A DNA stretch of 64,000 nucleotides, taken from Gammaproteobacteria bacterium. Its GTDB lineage: Bacteria; Pseudomonadota; Gammaproteobacteria; GRL18. Positions within the stretch are counted from its first letter, which is position 1. Each line of letters starts with the position of its first letter. The position numbers and the translations under genes are program-made. The stretch is taken from contig JADGDG010000009.1 in the NCBI GenBank assembly GCA_016744995.1, forward strand, positions 62,001 through 126,000, in the 5' to 3' direction. The notes beneath the pieces are model-generated. The model was not told where the DNA came from, did no database searches, and was given only the letters and a program-made list of their open reading frames with translations. Shown here in pieces: positions 25,530 to 32,268 of the stretch.

Positions 25530-25964
25530 ATGAAAGCTAGTACCCCTCCATGTATGGGTAAGGATGATAAGGTTATTTTATTCGATGGTGTATGCAAACT
25601 TTGCAATGCCTGGAGCCGGTTCATTATCAAGAACGACAATCAACATATATTTAAACTGTCGTCAGTTCAATCAAAAGAAGGACAAGCCATCTTGCAACAT
25701 TTTTCAATGCCAATAGATTACTTTGATACAATGTTATACGTTGATGGTATGGAAAAATATGAAAAAAGTGATGCTTTTCTAGAAATAATGAAACAGTTAA
25801 ATGCACCCTGGCGTTTTTTCTTGATTTTAGGAATTGTACCAAGACCGCTGAGAAATTGGTTGTACGATAGAATTGCTCTTAACAGATATAAATTATTCGG
25901 AAAGTATGATCAATGCCTTTTGCCTGCTCCAGATCATGAATCCAGGTTTCTATCCAATGATTGA
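25530..25964 (+). CDS. DCC family thiol-disulfide oxidoreductase-like protein (DUF393)
   Basis: 144 residues. VILFDGVCKLCNAWSRFII holds the DxxCxxC signature (Cys24 and Cys27), and PWRFFLILGIVPRPLRNWLYD and the RYKLFGKYDQCLLP tail are typical of DCC/DUF393 proteins, named for the DxxCxxC motif and thought to be redox enzymes. It overlaps a DoxX-like gene by 8 nt. The two are often paired, which supports a membrane-linked redox function. Confidence 0.85.
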   Translation: MKASTPPCMGKDDKVILFDGVCKLCNAWSRFIIKNDNQHIFKLSSVQSKEGQAILQHFSMPIDYFDTMLYVDGMEKYEKSDAFLEIMKQLNAPWRFFLILGIVPRPLRNWLYDRIALNRYKLFGKYDQCLLPAPDHESRFLSND

Positions 25965-26355
25965 AGGTATGAAAAAAATAAATTTGCTAAGTCGTTTTGG
26001 ATTAGCATTCATTTTTCTTTATCATGGCTTCTTCCCAAAAATATTTAGTCTAAGTTCAATAGAGGTGGAATTGTCTGAACTTCACGGTATGGGGGAGTAT
26101 GCAGAGGTTGTTTCACAATTTGCTGGAGTTGCAGAGATTGTGCTGGGGATTTTAATAATATTTCTTCGAAAAACATTAACCCCTGTATTTACCGCAGGCG
26201 GTATGTTATTACTTTTGTTGGTAGACGTGGCGTATGTTAAACCATCATTGTTAATTGAGGCATTCAATCCTGTATCCATTAATATTTCAGGGATCATATT
26301 ATGCTGCATAGTATATTTATCACATGTAGAAATTACACATAATAAAAGCAATTAA
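25957..26355 (+). CDS. DoxX-like small integral membrane protein
   Basis: 132 residues and four predicted helices: SRFGLAFIFLYHGFFPKIF, FAGVAEIVLGILIIF, a LLLLLVDVAY helix and a final IILCCIVYL helix. Topology and the FLYHGFFPKIF motif fit the DoxX/DUF4281-like group. It is coupled to the DCC gene through overlapping ATGATTGA; ATG 25969 is an alternative start. Probably a membrane redox partner of the DCC protein. Confidence 0.7.
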   Translation: MIEGMKKINLLSRFGLAFIFLYHGFFPKIFSLSSIEVELSELHGMGEYAEVVSQFAGVAEIVLGILIIFLRKTLTPVFTAGGMLLLLLVDVAYVKPSLLIEAFNPVSINISGIILCCIVYLSHVEITHNKSN

Positions 26356-26391
26356 TGTGGACGAAAAATTGTTTGTTAGGGGAACACATGC

Positions 26392-26514
26392 ATGGTAGAT
26401 CTTAGTAAAATTTTAGACAGTTTTGATCTATCCGCTGTTGTGCTGCCAGACGATAAGCTAAATGCCTGCTATAGATATTTAGAGTACAAAGCTGTCATAG
26501 ATAAAAAGAATTAA
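26392..26514 (+). CDS. Small orphan protein (40 aa)
   Basis: An ATG-started frame of 40 residues, MVDLSKILDSFDLSAVVLPD then NACYRYLEYKAVID, ending one base before the start of the nuclease gene. Codon use looks like the neighbours and translation could be coupled. GGGGAACA lies upstream as a possible SD. No family is recognised; it could be a small regulator or antitoxin of the next gene. Confidence 0.4.
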   Translation: MVDLSKILDSFDLSAVVLPDDKLNACYRYLEYKAVIDKKN

Positions 26515-26515
26515 T

Positions 26516-27301
26516 ATGAGTAGACGAAATAAAGGCATCTTAGAGTTATTAACTGAATTACCCTGGTGGATAGGTGTTATTTTTTCAGCCATATCTTATA
26601 TTGGGTTAAAGTGGATTATTCCAGCCATAAAAATTAATGATCCTTTTCTGAAAGGATTTTCTCAAGCGTTACCTAATATGGCTGAAACAGTTGCAATAAT
26701 TTTACTCATACCTGCATTAATTTCTGCCTTTCATGCATGGAGAAAAAAACGTTTACTTGATGATCTCAATGTAAAAAATTCAATCCGTGATCTTTCATGG
26801 AAAGAATTTGAAGAAATTATTGCTGAAATGTTTAGAAGGAAGGGATATACAGTTATTGAAAATGCTGATTTTGGTCCAGATGGTGGCATAGATGTTACAT
26901 TAATGAAAAATGGTTCCACTTTTTTAGTTCAATGCAAACATTGGAAAAAACAAAAAGTTGGAGTTAATATTGTACGAGAAATGTTTGGTGTAATGACAGC
27001 AGAAAATGCAACTGGAGTAATGATTATAACATCAGGTTTCTTTACACAAGAGGCACAAAATTTTTCAAATGATAAAGCAATTGAATTAATTGATGGAGAT
27101 CAATTATCATCCCTCCTTGAAGTAGTACAAATGAGCAAGAAAAAGCCCCCGGATTCTACAACGAAAAGAAAATTTACAGATACTTGTCCTCAATGTGGTA
27201 ATCAACTTGTTATTCGCACTGCAAAAAGAGGGCAGTATTCAGGAAATAAATTTTATGGTTGCTCAAGTTTTCCTCGCTGCAGGTTTACTAAAGCAATCTG
27301 A
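26516..27301 (+). CDS. Membrane-anchored Mrr-like nuclease with topoisomerase-type zinc ribbon
   Basis: 261 residues. Two hydrophobic helices (about 16-36 and 55-72) precede a restriction-endonuclease domain (85-200) with WKEFEEIIAEMFRRKGY, the acidic PDGGID (Asp122, Asp126) and QCKHW (Gln139, Lys141) of the Mrr family. The C-terminus has a four-Cys zinc ribbon, CPQCGN and GCSSFPRC, like the C-terminal repeats of topoisomerase I. It probably cuts foreign or modified DNA at the membrane. Its position in the island with another nuclease fits a defence role. Confidence 0.85.
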   Translation: MSRRNKGILELLTELPWWIGVIFSAISYIGLKWIIPAIKINDPFLKGFSQALPNMAETVAIILLIPALISAFHAWRKKRLLDDLNVKNSIRDLSWKEFEEIIAEMFRRKGYTVIENADFGPDGGIDVTLMKNGSTFLVQCKHWKKQKVGVNIVREMFGVMTAENATGVMIITSGFFTQEAQNFSNDKAIELIDGDQLSSLLEVVQMSKKKPPDSTTKRKFTDTCPQCGNQLVIRTAKRGQYSGNKFYGCSSFPRCRFTKAI

Positions 27302-27308
27302 TGTTAAT

Positions 27309-27358
27309 AAGAAAATGCATCAGAGGCAAAAAGACGCCCCAATGATTTTGGCATTATG
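27309..27358 (+). repeat. Intergenic repeat R3, copy 1
   Basis: AAGAAAATGCATCAGAGGCA, then AAAAGACGCCCCAATGATTTTG. Similar copies are at 28697 and, shorter, at 30072. One frame of each encodes an EAK(K/R)xPxDF(D/G)IM-like peptide, so R3 may descend from a coding sequence. Confidence 0.65.
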
Positions 27359-27376
27359 CCTAATAGAGTAAAGTTT

Positions 27377-27940
27377 ATGAAAAAAATATTTACAGTAATA
27401 CTTGCCTTTTTTGGAATAAATTTTCAGGCTCAGGCCGCTCAAGAGACACCAGAAATACAATCAGTCATTGATAGTCTGCGCTCAATGGCATTAAATTTAA
27501 AAGCAGAGGATCTTGGGTTGTCTCCAAAAAATTACCCAAATGAAGTTTGGGGTATTCTTATGGAAACTGGCTTCAAAAATGATAGTTACACTTTATTAGT
27601 TTTGGCTGATGGAACAACTAGTTTATATTTTAGCAATGGAGGTGGTATTATTGGTGCTGGTACACATGAGACTGTTAAAAAGGCCAGTTTAAATTTATTA
27701 ATAGAAGCAAACCATTTTCAGTCGAAAACAAAATCAACATTAACTTTTCCATACCCAATAGAGGGTGAAGTTAAATTTTATCTTATTGGGTATGGTGGCA
27801 TAACAACATATTCAGCTAGGGAACAAACTCTTGGAGAAAATAAAGATCAATTGTCCCAATTATTTTATGCTACGCATATGGTAATTACGGAACTTAGGAA
27901 AGTTGAAGAATCAAAGCACAAATTAACAGACCACCCATAA
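27377..27940 (+). CDS. Secreted or periplasmic uncharacterised protein
   Basis: 187 residues. MKKIFTVILAFFGINFQAQA is a clear signal peptide, which is why ATG 27377 is preferred over 27356. The mature domain has VWGILMETGFKNDSYTLLVLADGTTSLYF in outline, YPIEGEVKFYLIGYGG and a terminal helical segment. It resembles widespread hypothetical proteins of the accessory genome, but I know no function. The last codons and stop fall inside repeat R2 copy 2, so the repeat fixes the C-terminus (DHP-stop). Confidence 0.65.
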   Translation: MKKIFTVILAFFGINFQAQAAQETPEIQSVIDSLRSMALNLKAEDLGLSPKNYPNEVWGILMETGFKNDSYTLLVLADGTTSLYFSNGGGIIGAGTHETVKKASLNLLIEANHFQSKTKSTLTFPYPIEGEVKFYLIGYGGITTYSAREQTLGENKDQLSQLFYATHMVITELRKVEESKHKLTDHP

Positions 27941-27968
27941 AATGAAGATTATAAATTATTAATATTTC
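27923..27968 (+). repeat. Intergenic repeat R2, copy 2
   Basis: TTAACAGACCACCCATAAAA, then TGAAGATTATAAATTATTAATATTT; supplies the stop codon of the upstream secreted-protein gene. Other copies are at 24394 and 29354. Confidence 0.75.
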
Positions 27969-28119
27969 TGGAATAAAATTGTGTCCTGTATGCGCTCTAC
28001 CATGAGAGCTTTGATCACACTCTACATAAAATACATCAGTACCCAAAAATAGACTTTAAGTGCATAGTTATGGAAATCAACAGAATATAAGCATTTCAAA
28101 ATATTGATCATGGTGCAGT

Positions 28120-28141
28120 TGTGGTGTAATATTGAACCACA
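28120..28141. promoter_or_regulatory. Candidate operator of the parD-like gene
   Basis: TGTGGT, ten bases, ACCACA: an inverted repeat 21 nt upstream of the antitoxin start, suited to RHH autorepression. Confidence 0.45.
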
Positions 28142-28162
28142 TGTTATTTTGGAGTACATTTT

Positions 28163-28402
28163 ATGCGAAGACAAAGTATCTCGTTTACACCACCAAATGA
28201 TAAGTGGTTGAAAACACAGGTTGACAGTGAAGAATTTACTAGCAAAAGTGAAGTAGTAAATGACCTCATCCGAAAAGCCCGCAAAATTGAATCAATTCAA
28301 GAGTATTTAATTCAGGCAGAAAAAAGCGGATTTACTCAACAATCTCAAGCTGAAATTCTTAAAGAAATCAAGGATGAAGCAAAGCATAATGGGGATTTAT
28401 AA
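28163..28402 (+). CDS. ParD-like RHH antitoxin
   Basis: 79 residues. RQSISFTPPNDKWLKTQVDS and SKSEVVNDLIRKARK form the ribbon-helix-helix domain of the ParD/CopG family, followed by a helical toxin-binding tail. It overlaps the toxin gene by 14 nt in antitoxin-first order. TTGGAG precedes the ATG. Confidence 0.88.
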   Translation: MRRQSISFTPPNDKWLKTQVDSEEFTSKSEVVNDLIRKARKIESIQEYLIQAEKSGFTQQSQAEILKEIKDEAKHNGDL

Positions 28403-28679
28403 GCTAAGTGAAAATGCAAAATCAGACCTAAAACGAATCTACATGCAGGGTCTTCGTATGTACGGTGAAACTCAGGCTGATAAATACTTTAATGATTTTT
28501 TTGAAAGATTTAATCAATTAGCAGAACAGCCACTGCTTTATCCTGCTGTTGATGAAATCCGTTTAGGATACAGACGTAGTATTTGTGGTGTAGATAATAT
28601 TTATTATCGTATTTCATCAGGAAATTCAGTAGAAATAATGGCTATCATTGGTCACCAAGACACCAGCAAGTGGCTTTGA
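28389..28679 (+). CDS. ParE/RelE-type toxin
   Basis: 96 residues. YKLSENAKSDLKRIYMQGLRMYG, FEDFFERFNQLAEQP-like helix, the YPAVDEIRLGYRRSIC segment and a VEIMAIIGHQDTSKWL end match ParE toxins, which poison DNA gyrase. ATG 28389 lies inside the antitoxin gene; an upstream in-frame start at 28374 would add five residues without similarity. Confidence 0.88.
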   Translation: MGIYKLSENAKSDLKRIYMQGLRMYGETQADKYFNDFFERFNQLAEQPLLYPAVDEIRLGYRRSICGVDNIYYRISSGNSVEIMAIIGHQDTSKWL

Positions 28680-28696
28680 CTATAAAAAGAGCTATC

Positions 28697-28746
28697 AAGA
28701 AAATGTATCCGAGGCAAAAAAACACCCTGATGATTTTGACATTATG
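28697..28746 (+). repeat. Intergenic repeat R3, copy 2
   Basis: AAGAAAATGTATCCGAGGCA, then AAAAAACACCCTGATGATTTTG. Lies between parE-like and histidine-phosphatase genes; one frame reads EAKKHPDDFDIMF then stop. Confidence 0.65.
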
Positions 28747-28761
28747 TTTTAAAGGTGAAAA

Positions 28762-29328
28762 ATGAAAATCATCTTACTCAGACACGGAAAACCTATTGTT
28801 CCATCACTAAAAAAAGTAAATGCATCTGCTTTTTATGAGTGGGTAAGAGAATATAATGCTTCTGGTTTATGTTCATCATCTAAACCAACACTACAGGCAT
28901 TAAGTTGTGCCAAAGAATGCAATGCTATCGTTTGCAGTGACTTACCAAGGTCAATAGAATCTGCAAAAGCATTAAATGCAGAAAATATTGTTTTATCTAA
29001 TGCCATATTTAACGAGGCAGGTTTACCCGTTGCTAATTGGCACACATTAAAATTATCACCTCAAACGTGGGCAATTACATTTAGGATACTCTGGTTGCTG
29101 GGTTATTCTAGAAATTCTGAATCATTTAAAGAAGCAAAATCAAGAGCAATAGAAGCGGTTAAAAAACTTACAGAAGTAGCCAATAAGTATGAAAACGTAT
29201 TGTTTGTGGGTCATGGAGTTTATAATCGTATTTTAGCTAATGAACTAAGAAGGTCAGGTTGGTCTGGCCCAAAGAACCCAGGCTCAAAACATTGGAGCTT
29301 TGGCGTTTACAAACAAATAGAAACATAA
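28762..29328 (+). CDS. Histidine phosphatase family protein
   Basis: 188 residues. IILLRHGKPIVP at the N-terminus holds the RHG catalytic motif (His8), ECNAIVCSDLPRSIESAKAL gives the second Arg, and NVLFVGHGVYNRIL supplies the second His near 154. These enzymes form a phosphohistidine and hydrolyse phosphate esters, so it could act on a metabolite or signal molecule. It is an isolated gene in the AT-rich accessory region, between repeats R3 and R2. Confidence 0.85.
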   Translation: MKIILLRHGKPIVPSLKKVNASAFYEWVREYNASGLCSSSKPTLQALSCAKECNAIVCSDLPRSIESAKALNAENIVLSNAIFNEAGLPVANWHTLKLSPQTWAITFRILWLLGYSRNSESFKEAKSRAIEAVKKLTEVANKYENVLFVGHGVYNRILANELRRSGWSGPKNPGSKHWSFGVYKQIET

Positions 29329-29353
29329 TCAGATTTAGGAAGTGGATCACTGA

Positions 29354-29392
29354 TTAACAGGCCACCCATAAAATGAAGATTATAAATCATTA
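29354..29392 (+). repeat. Intergenic repeat R2, copy 3
   Basis: TTAACAGGCCACCCATAAAA, then TGAAGATTATAAATCATTAG. It ends three bases before the TTGACA promoter of the next toxin-antitoxin module. Confidence 0.75.
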
Positions 29393-29394
29393 GT

Positions 29395-29423
29395 TTGACA
29401 AACATACTCCATTGGAGTATGTT
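29395..29423 (+). promoter_or_regulatory. Promoter and operator of the toxin/HTH-antitoxin module
   Basis: A consensus -35 TTGACA (29395-29400) is followed after 17 nt by TATGTT (29418-29423) as -10. A perfect dyad, AACATACTCC, ATT, GGAGTATGTT (29401-29423), fills the spacer and -10. The HTH protein two genes down is the likely repressor. Because the promoter covers 29412, the toxin must start at ATG 29430. Confidence 0.75.
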
Positions 29424-29429
29424 AATTCT

Positions 29430-29762
29430 ATGGTTACTATTGCAGAAACTGAGCAATTTCAAAAGAAAGTTTCCCAACTTCTCAGTGAATCTGAGAAAGA
29501 AGACTTAATTTCTTACCTTTCTGACAATCCAAATTCTGGAGATTTAATTCAGGGAACAGGTGGGGTTCGAAAGCTTCGTTGGGCTAGGCGTGGCATGGGA
29601 AAAAGTAGTGGTACCAGAGTTATTTATTATCACCATAGTGAAATGATGCCATTATATATTTTGACCATATTTGGAAAGAATGAAAAATCTAATTTATCTA
29701 TGAATGAAAAACAAATGTTGTCAAAAGCAGTAAAACTCCTTATTAGATATTGGAGGCATTAA
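29430..29762 (+). CDS. RelE/HigB-like toxin
   Basis: 110 residues. TIAETEQFQKKVSQLLSESE, LIQGTGGVRKLRWARRGMGK and GTRVIYYHHSEMMPLYILTIFGKNEKSNLS in outline match toxins paired with NadS-type antitoxins. It is followed after one base by the HTH gene, so the toxin comes first, as in higBA modules. The leader is only a few bases long if the -10 at 29418 is right, so translation is nearly leaderless. Confidence 0.85.
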   Translation: MVTIAETEQFQKKVSQLLSESEKEDLISYLSDNPNSGDLIQGTGGVRKLRWARRGMGKSSGTRVIYYHHSEMMPLYILTIFGKNEKSNLSMNEKQMLSKAVKLLIRYWRH

Positions 29763-29763
29763 A

Positions 29764-30051
29764 ATGAGTAAAGCATTTGAAGAAATTTATGCAGGATTAA
29801 ATGAAGCAATTGATCATGCAAAAGGCAAAAAAACAAAAGTCATTGAACATACAGGAACACCTGTCGATGTTAAAGCTATTCGAGCAAAAACAGGGATGAG
29901 CCAACAACAATTTTGTGCAACATTTGGTATTTCGCTTGGTACTTTACGTCATTGGGAGCAAGGATTAAGAACTCCCAGAGGAACAGCGTTAGTTCTACTT
30001 AGGGTTGTTGACAAAAACCCTACAGCAGTCATTGATGCTATTGCAAGTTAA
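29764..30051 (+). CDS. NadS/HigA-like HTH antitoxin
   Basis: 95 residues. The C-terminal half has a Cro/CI-type HTH: VKAIRAKTGMSQQQFCATFG, ISLGTLRHWEQGLRTPRG, ending VVDKNPTAVIDAIAS, the typical NadS layout. The N-terminal 40 residues bind the toxin. It probably represses through the dyad at 29401-29423. Confidence 0.88.
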   Translation: MSKAFEEIYAGLNEAIDHAKGKKTKVIEHTGTPVDVKAIRAKTGMSQQQFCATFGISLGTLRHWEQGLRTPRGTALVLLRVVDKNPTAVIDAIAS

Positions 30052-30062
30052 GTACTAAATTC

Positions 30063-30194
30063 ATGGCACAACCAGAAACAAAAAGATGCAACAGTGATTT
30101 TGAGGTTATGCCTATAGAAGAAAACAATGCCATTTTTATATTGGCCATTATGAATTTCCATCGCCTCCCAGATTATTGGAAACACAGAAACTAA
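30063..30194 (+). pseudogene. Short coding relic carrying repeat R3 copy 3
   Basis: A 43-codon frame, MAQPETKRCNSDFEVMPIEE then NNAIFILAIMNFHRLPDYWK. Its beginning corresponds to the peptide encoded by R3 copies at 27309 and 28697. It may be the least-eroded version of a small gene, or a fragment of a larger one. No SD is evident, so expression is doubtful. It fills most of the gap before 30225. Confidence 0.35.
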
Positions 30195-30224
30195 AAATTA
30201 CCGAACCAGAAAATCATCCGAGCT

Positions 30225-30692
30225 ATGAAAATACTAATACGCATATCTTTAATATTATTTTTTTGGTATTTGGCTACTGTTTTCATACACCTCTGTATAT
30301 ATGACTTTGGAATACAACTATTTATACCATTCGTTGATTTCAGATGGTTTGCCACAGTTATATATTTATTTATTTTCAGTTGGTTAAGTCAATATAGCTA
30401 CTATCTTAACAAAAGCCGATTAAAGAGAGTAAGTATATATGCAGCAGCACTATTGTCATTTTCTTCAATACTTCTCGTTACACAAAAAGAATCAATTGTA
30501 CTAGCTATGATTACTGAATTATCTGATGAAACAATCAAGGAAAAGGCAGTTCAATGTAATCCTGACTGGGTAGCAGATGTTTATTCAAAACCTCAATCAG
30601 GCGCATCTGATTTTGCTCATTCCGAATGGAAATGGGGCTTATACCACGACCTTATATACTATTGTTCAGTAAGAAGTGGTAAAGATGTATAG
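30225..30692 (+). CDS. Small membrane protein of unknown function
   Basis: 155 residues with three hydrophobic helices (about 5-27, 34-55, 68-88): ISLILFFWYLATVFIHLCIY, FATVIYLFIFSWLS and ISIYAAALLSFSSILL-like. The C-terminal half is soluble, with CNPDWVADVY and WKWGLYHDLIYYCS. No family recognised; AT-rich like the rest of the island. Confidence 0.5.
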   Translation: MKILIRISLILFFWYLATVFIHLCIYDFGIQLFIPFVDFRWFATVIYLFIFSWLSQYSYYLNKSRLKRVSIYAAALLSFSSILLVTQKESIVLAMITELSDETIKEKAVQCNPDWVADVYSKPQSGASDFAHSEWKWGLYHDLIYYCSVRSGKDV

Positions 30693-30874
30693 TGATAAGC
30701 TGCAGCGGATTGCCAAAATAAGGCATAACAAATACACACAGTTGGATGAGTAATTAAGACATCGACAACTTCAAAATTACTTGCTGACAAGCCTGATTTT
30801 TATTTAAAACTGGTATTAGAATATATAAAAATAACAAATTAGCATATATCTGAATAAAATAAAAAGCTGAGCCA

Positions 30875-31393
30875 ATGAAAAACAAACAAATAAACTTAAT
30901 CATATTTTGCTTTTTAACTGTCAATTGCATTCTATTTAACACTCAATTGACTTATGCTGAAGTGAAAAAAAGCAGCTATATTAAAAATATAGAACAACAA
31001 ATTTTAGAAATGGAGGCTGAACTTGAAGCACAAAATACTACCTATAGAAAGAGAGGAAAACAAGAACAATCATTTTTAAAAAATACTGATTATGCTACAA
31101 AGAAATATTTAAAAAAATGTGAGAAAAAAATTACAGTTATTGGAAATAGCTTCATAGACCGGAATGAAATCAAAAAACAAAATTTGACTGGTGAACTGTT
31201 AATTGAAATTGTGTTAAATCCCGATGGCAGTGTTTTTTCATTTGATATAATTAAATCTTCTGGAAATAAACATTTGAAAAATATTGTCAAGCAAATTATG
31301 CAAGAAGTATCACCTTTTGAAGCAATACCAAAAAATGTATTAAAAAATAATAAACGATTTGTTTTTAAACGAAGCTGGGTATTTGTACAATAA
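30875..31393 (+). CDS. TonB C-terminal domain-like protein
   Basis: 172 residues. A signal peptide or anchor (about 5-28, NLIIFCFLTVNCILF) precedes a charged helical linker with ILEMEAELEAQN. The C-terminal domain, LTGELLIEIVLNPDGSVFSF, IIKSSGNKHL and KRSWVFVQ, has the beta-strand layout of TonB C-termini, which contact outer-membrane receptors. There is no proline-rich spacer and no ExbB/ExbD neighbour, so it may be a degenerate or special-purpose TonB homologue. Confidence 0.65.
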   Translation: MKNKQINLIIFCFLTVNCILFNTQLTYAEVKKSSYIKNIEQQILEMEAELEAQNTTYRKRGKQEQSFLKNTDYATKKYLKKCEKKITVIGNSFIDRNEIKKQNLTGELLIEIVLNPDGSVFSFDIIKSSGNKHLKNIVKQIMQEVSPFEAIPKNVLKNNKRFVFKRSWVFVQ

Positions 31394-31448
31394 AATATTA
31401 CAGCTCTTACTCCAAAAATTTTTACAATAAACCAACTTTGAGAAATAA

Positions 31449-32207
31449 ATGAGCTTCTTAAGACTATTTATATTATTTGTAATTTCTATTAACTTGCATG
31501 CACAAGAAGGCAAGATTGAAGAACTTTACAGGTTAAACAATATTAAAGGCTCAATACTTATTGAATCAGCTGATGGTAAAAATAACTATCAATATAACGT
31601 TAATGATAAAGAAAGTTTTATACCTGCATCTACTTTTAAAATTCCCAATACGCTTATTATATTAGAAGAAGGCTTGCTCCAGGATCAAATGGAGACTATT
31701 ACATGGGATGGTAAAGAACGAGAATATGCACCATGGAATAAAGATCAAACTCTTAAGAGTGCCTTTCAATATTCATGCGTGTGGTGCTATCAGCGTTTTG
31801 CAAGAAAAGTTGGTGATAAAAAATATCATGAGTATTTACATCAATTTGATTATGGAAATCTTTTAACAGGTGATGATATTGCTCGTTTTTGGTTAGATGG
31901 AAAATTAAGGATCTCTGTTAAAGATCAAATAAGGTTTTTGCGGAAAGTGTATACCGAAGATCTCCCTGTACAAAAAGCTCATATTAAAACGCTCAAAAGC
32001 ATAATGTTATCAGAAGAGCATAACAACTATAAAGTTTGGTCAAAGACAGGCTGGTCAGGAAAAGATGGTTGGTATGTGGGCTACCTGATCATTGATAATA
32101 AAACATGGTTTTTTGCCAATCATATAGAGATAAACAAAAAATCGGATTTGGGGTTTCGAAAAGAACTTACAATGGAAACACTTAAAGCTTTAGATATTAT
32201 CCAATAA
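31449..32207 (+). CDS. Class D (OXA-type) beta-lactamase
   Basis: 252 residues with a signal peptide (to about residue 18, NLHAQ). All class D motifs are present: STFK (Ser61-Lys64), SCV (Ser109-Val111), YGN (135-137) and KTG (199-201), and FWLDGKLRIS near 147 also fits. It should acylate beta-lactams through Ser61 with a carboxylated Lys64. No mobile-element gene adjoins it, and its AT-rich composition matches the island, so it looks resident in this island rather than freshly imported. BlaR1-type sensor proteins share the fold, but here no membrane sensor part is present. Confidence 0.88.
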   Translation: MSFLRLFILFVISINLHAQEGKIEELYRLNNIKGSILIESADGKNNYQYNVNDKESFIPASTFKIPNTLIILEEGLLQDQMETITWDGKEREYAPWNKDQTLKSAFQYSCVWCYQRFARKVGDKKYHEYLHQFDYGNLLTGDDIARFWLDGKLRISVKDQIRFLRKVYTEDLPVQKAHIKTLKSIMLSEEHNNYKVWSKTGWSGKDGWYVGYLIIDNKTWFFANHIEINKKSDLGFRKELTMETLKALDIIQ

Positions 32208-32268
32208 CAACAGCTATAATAAGGCAATTAAAAATCGTCCACATAAAGGGTGTTTATGCTGCCTATAC

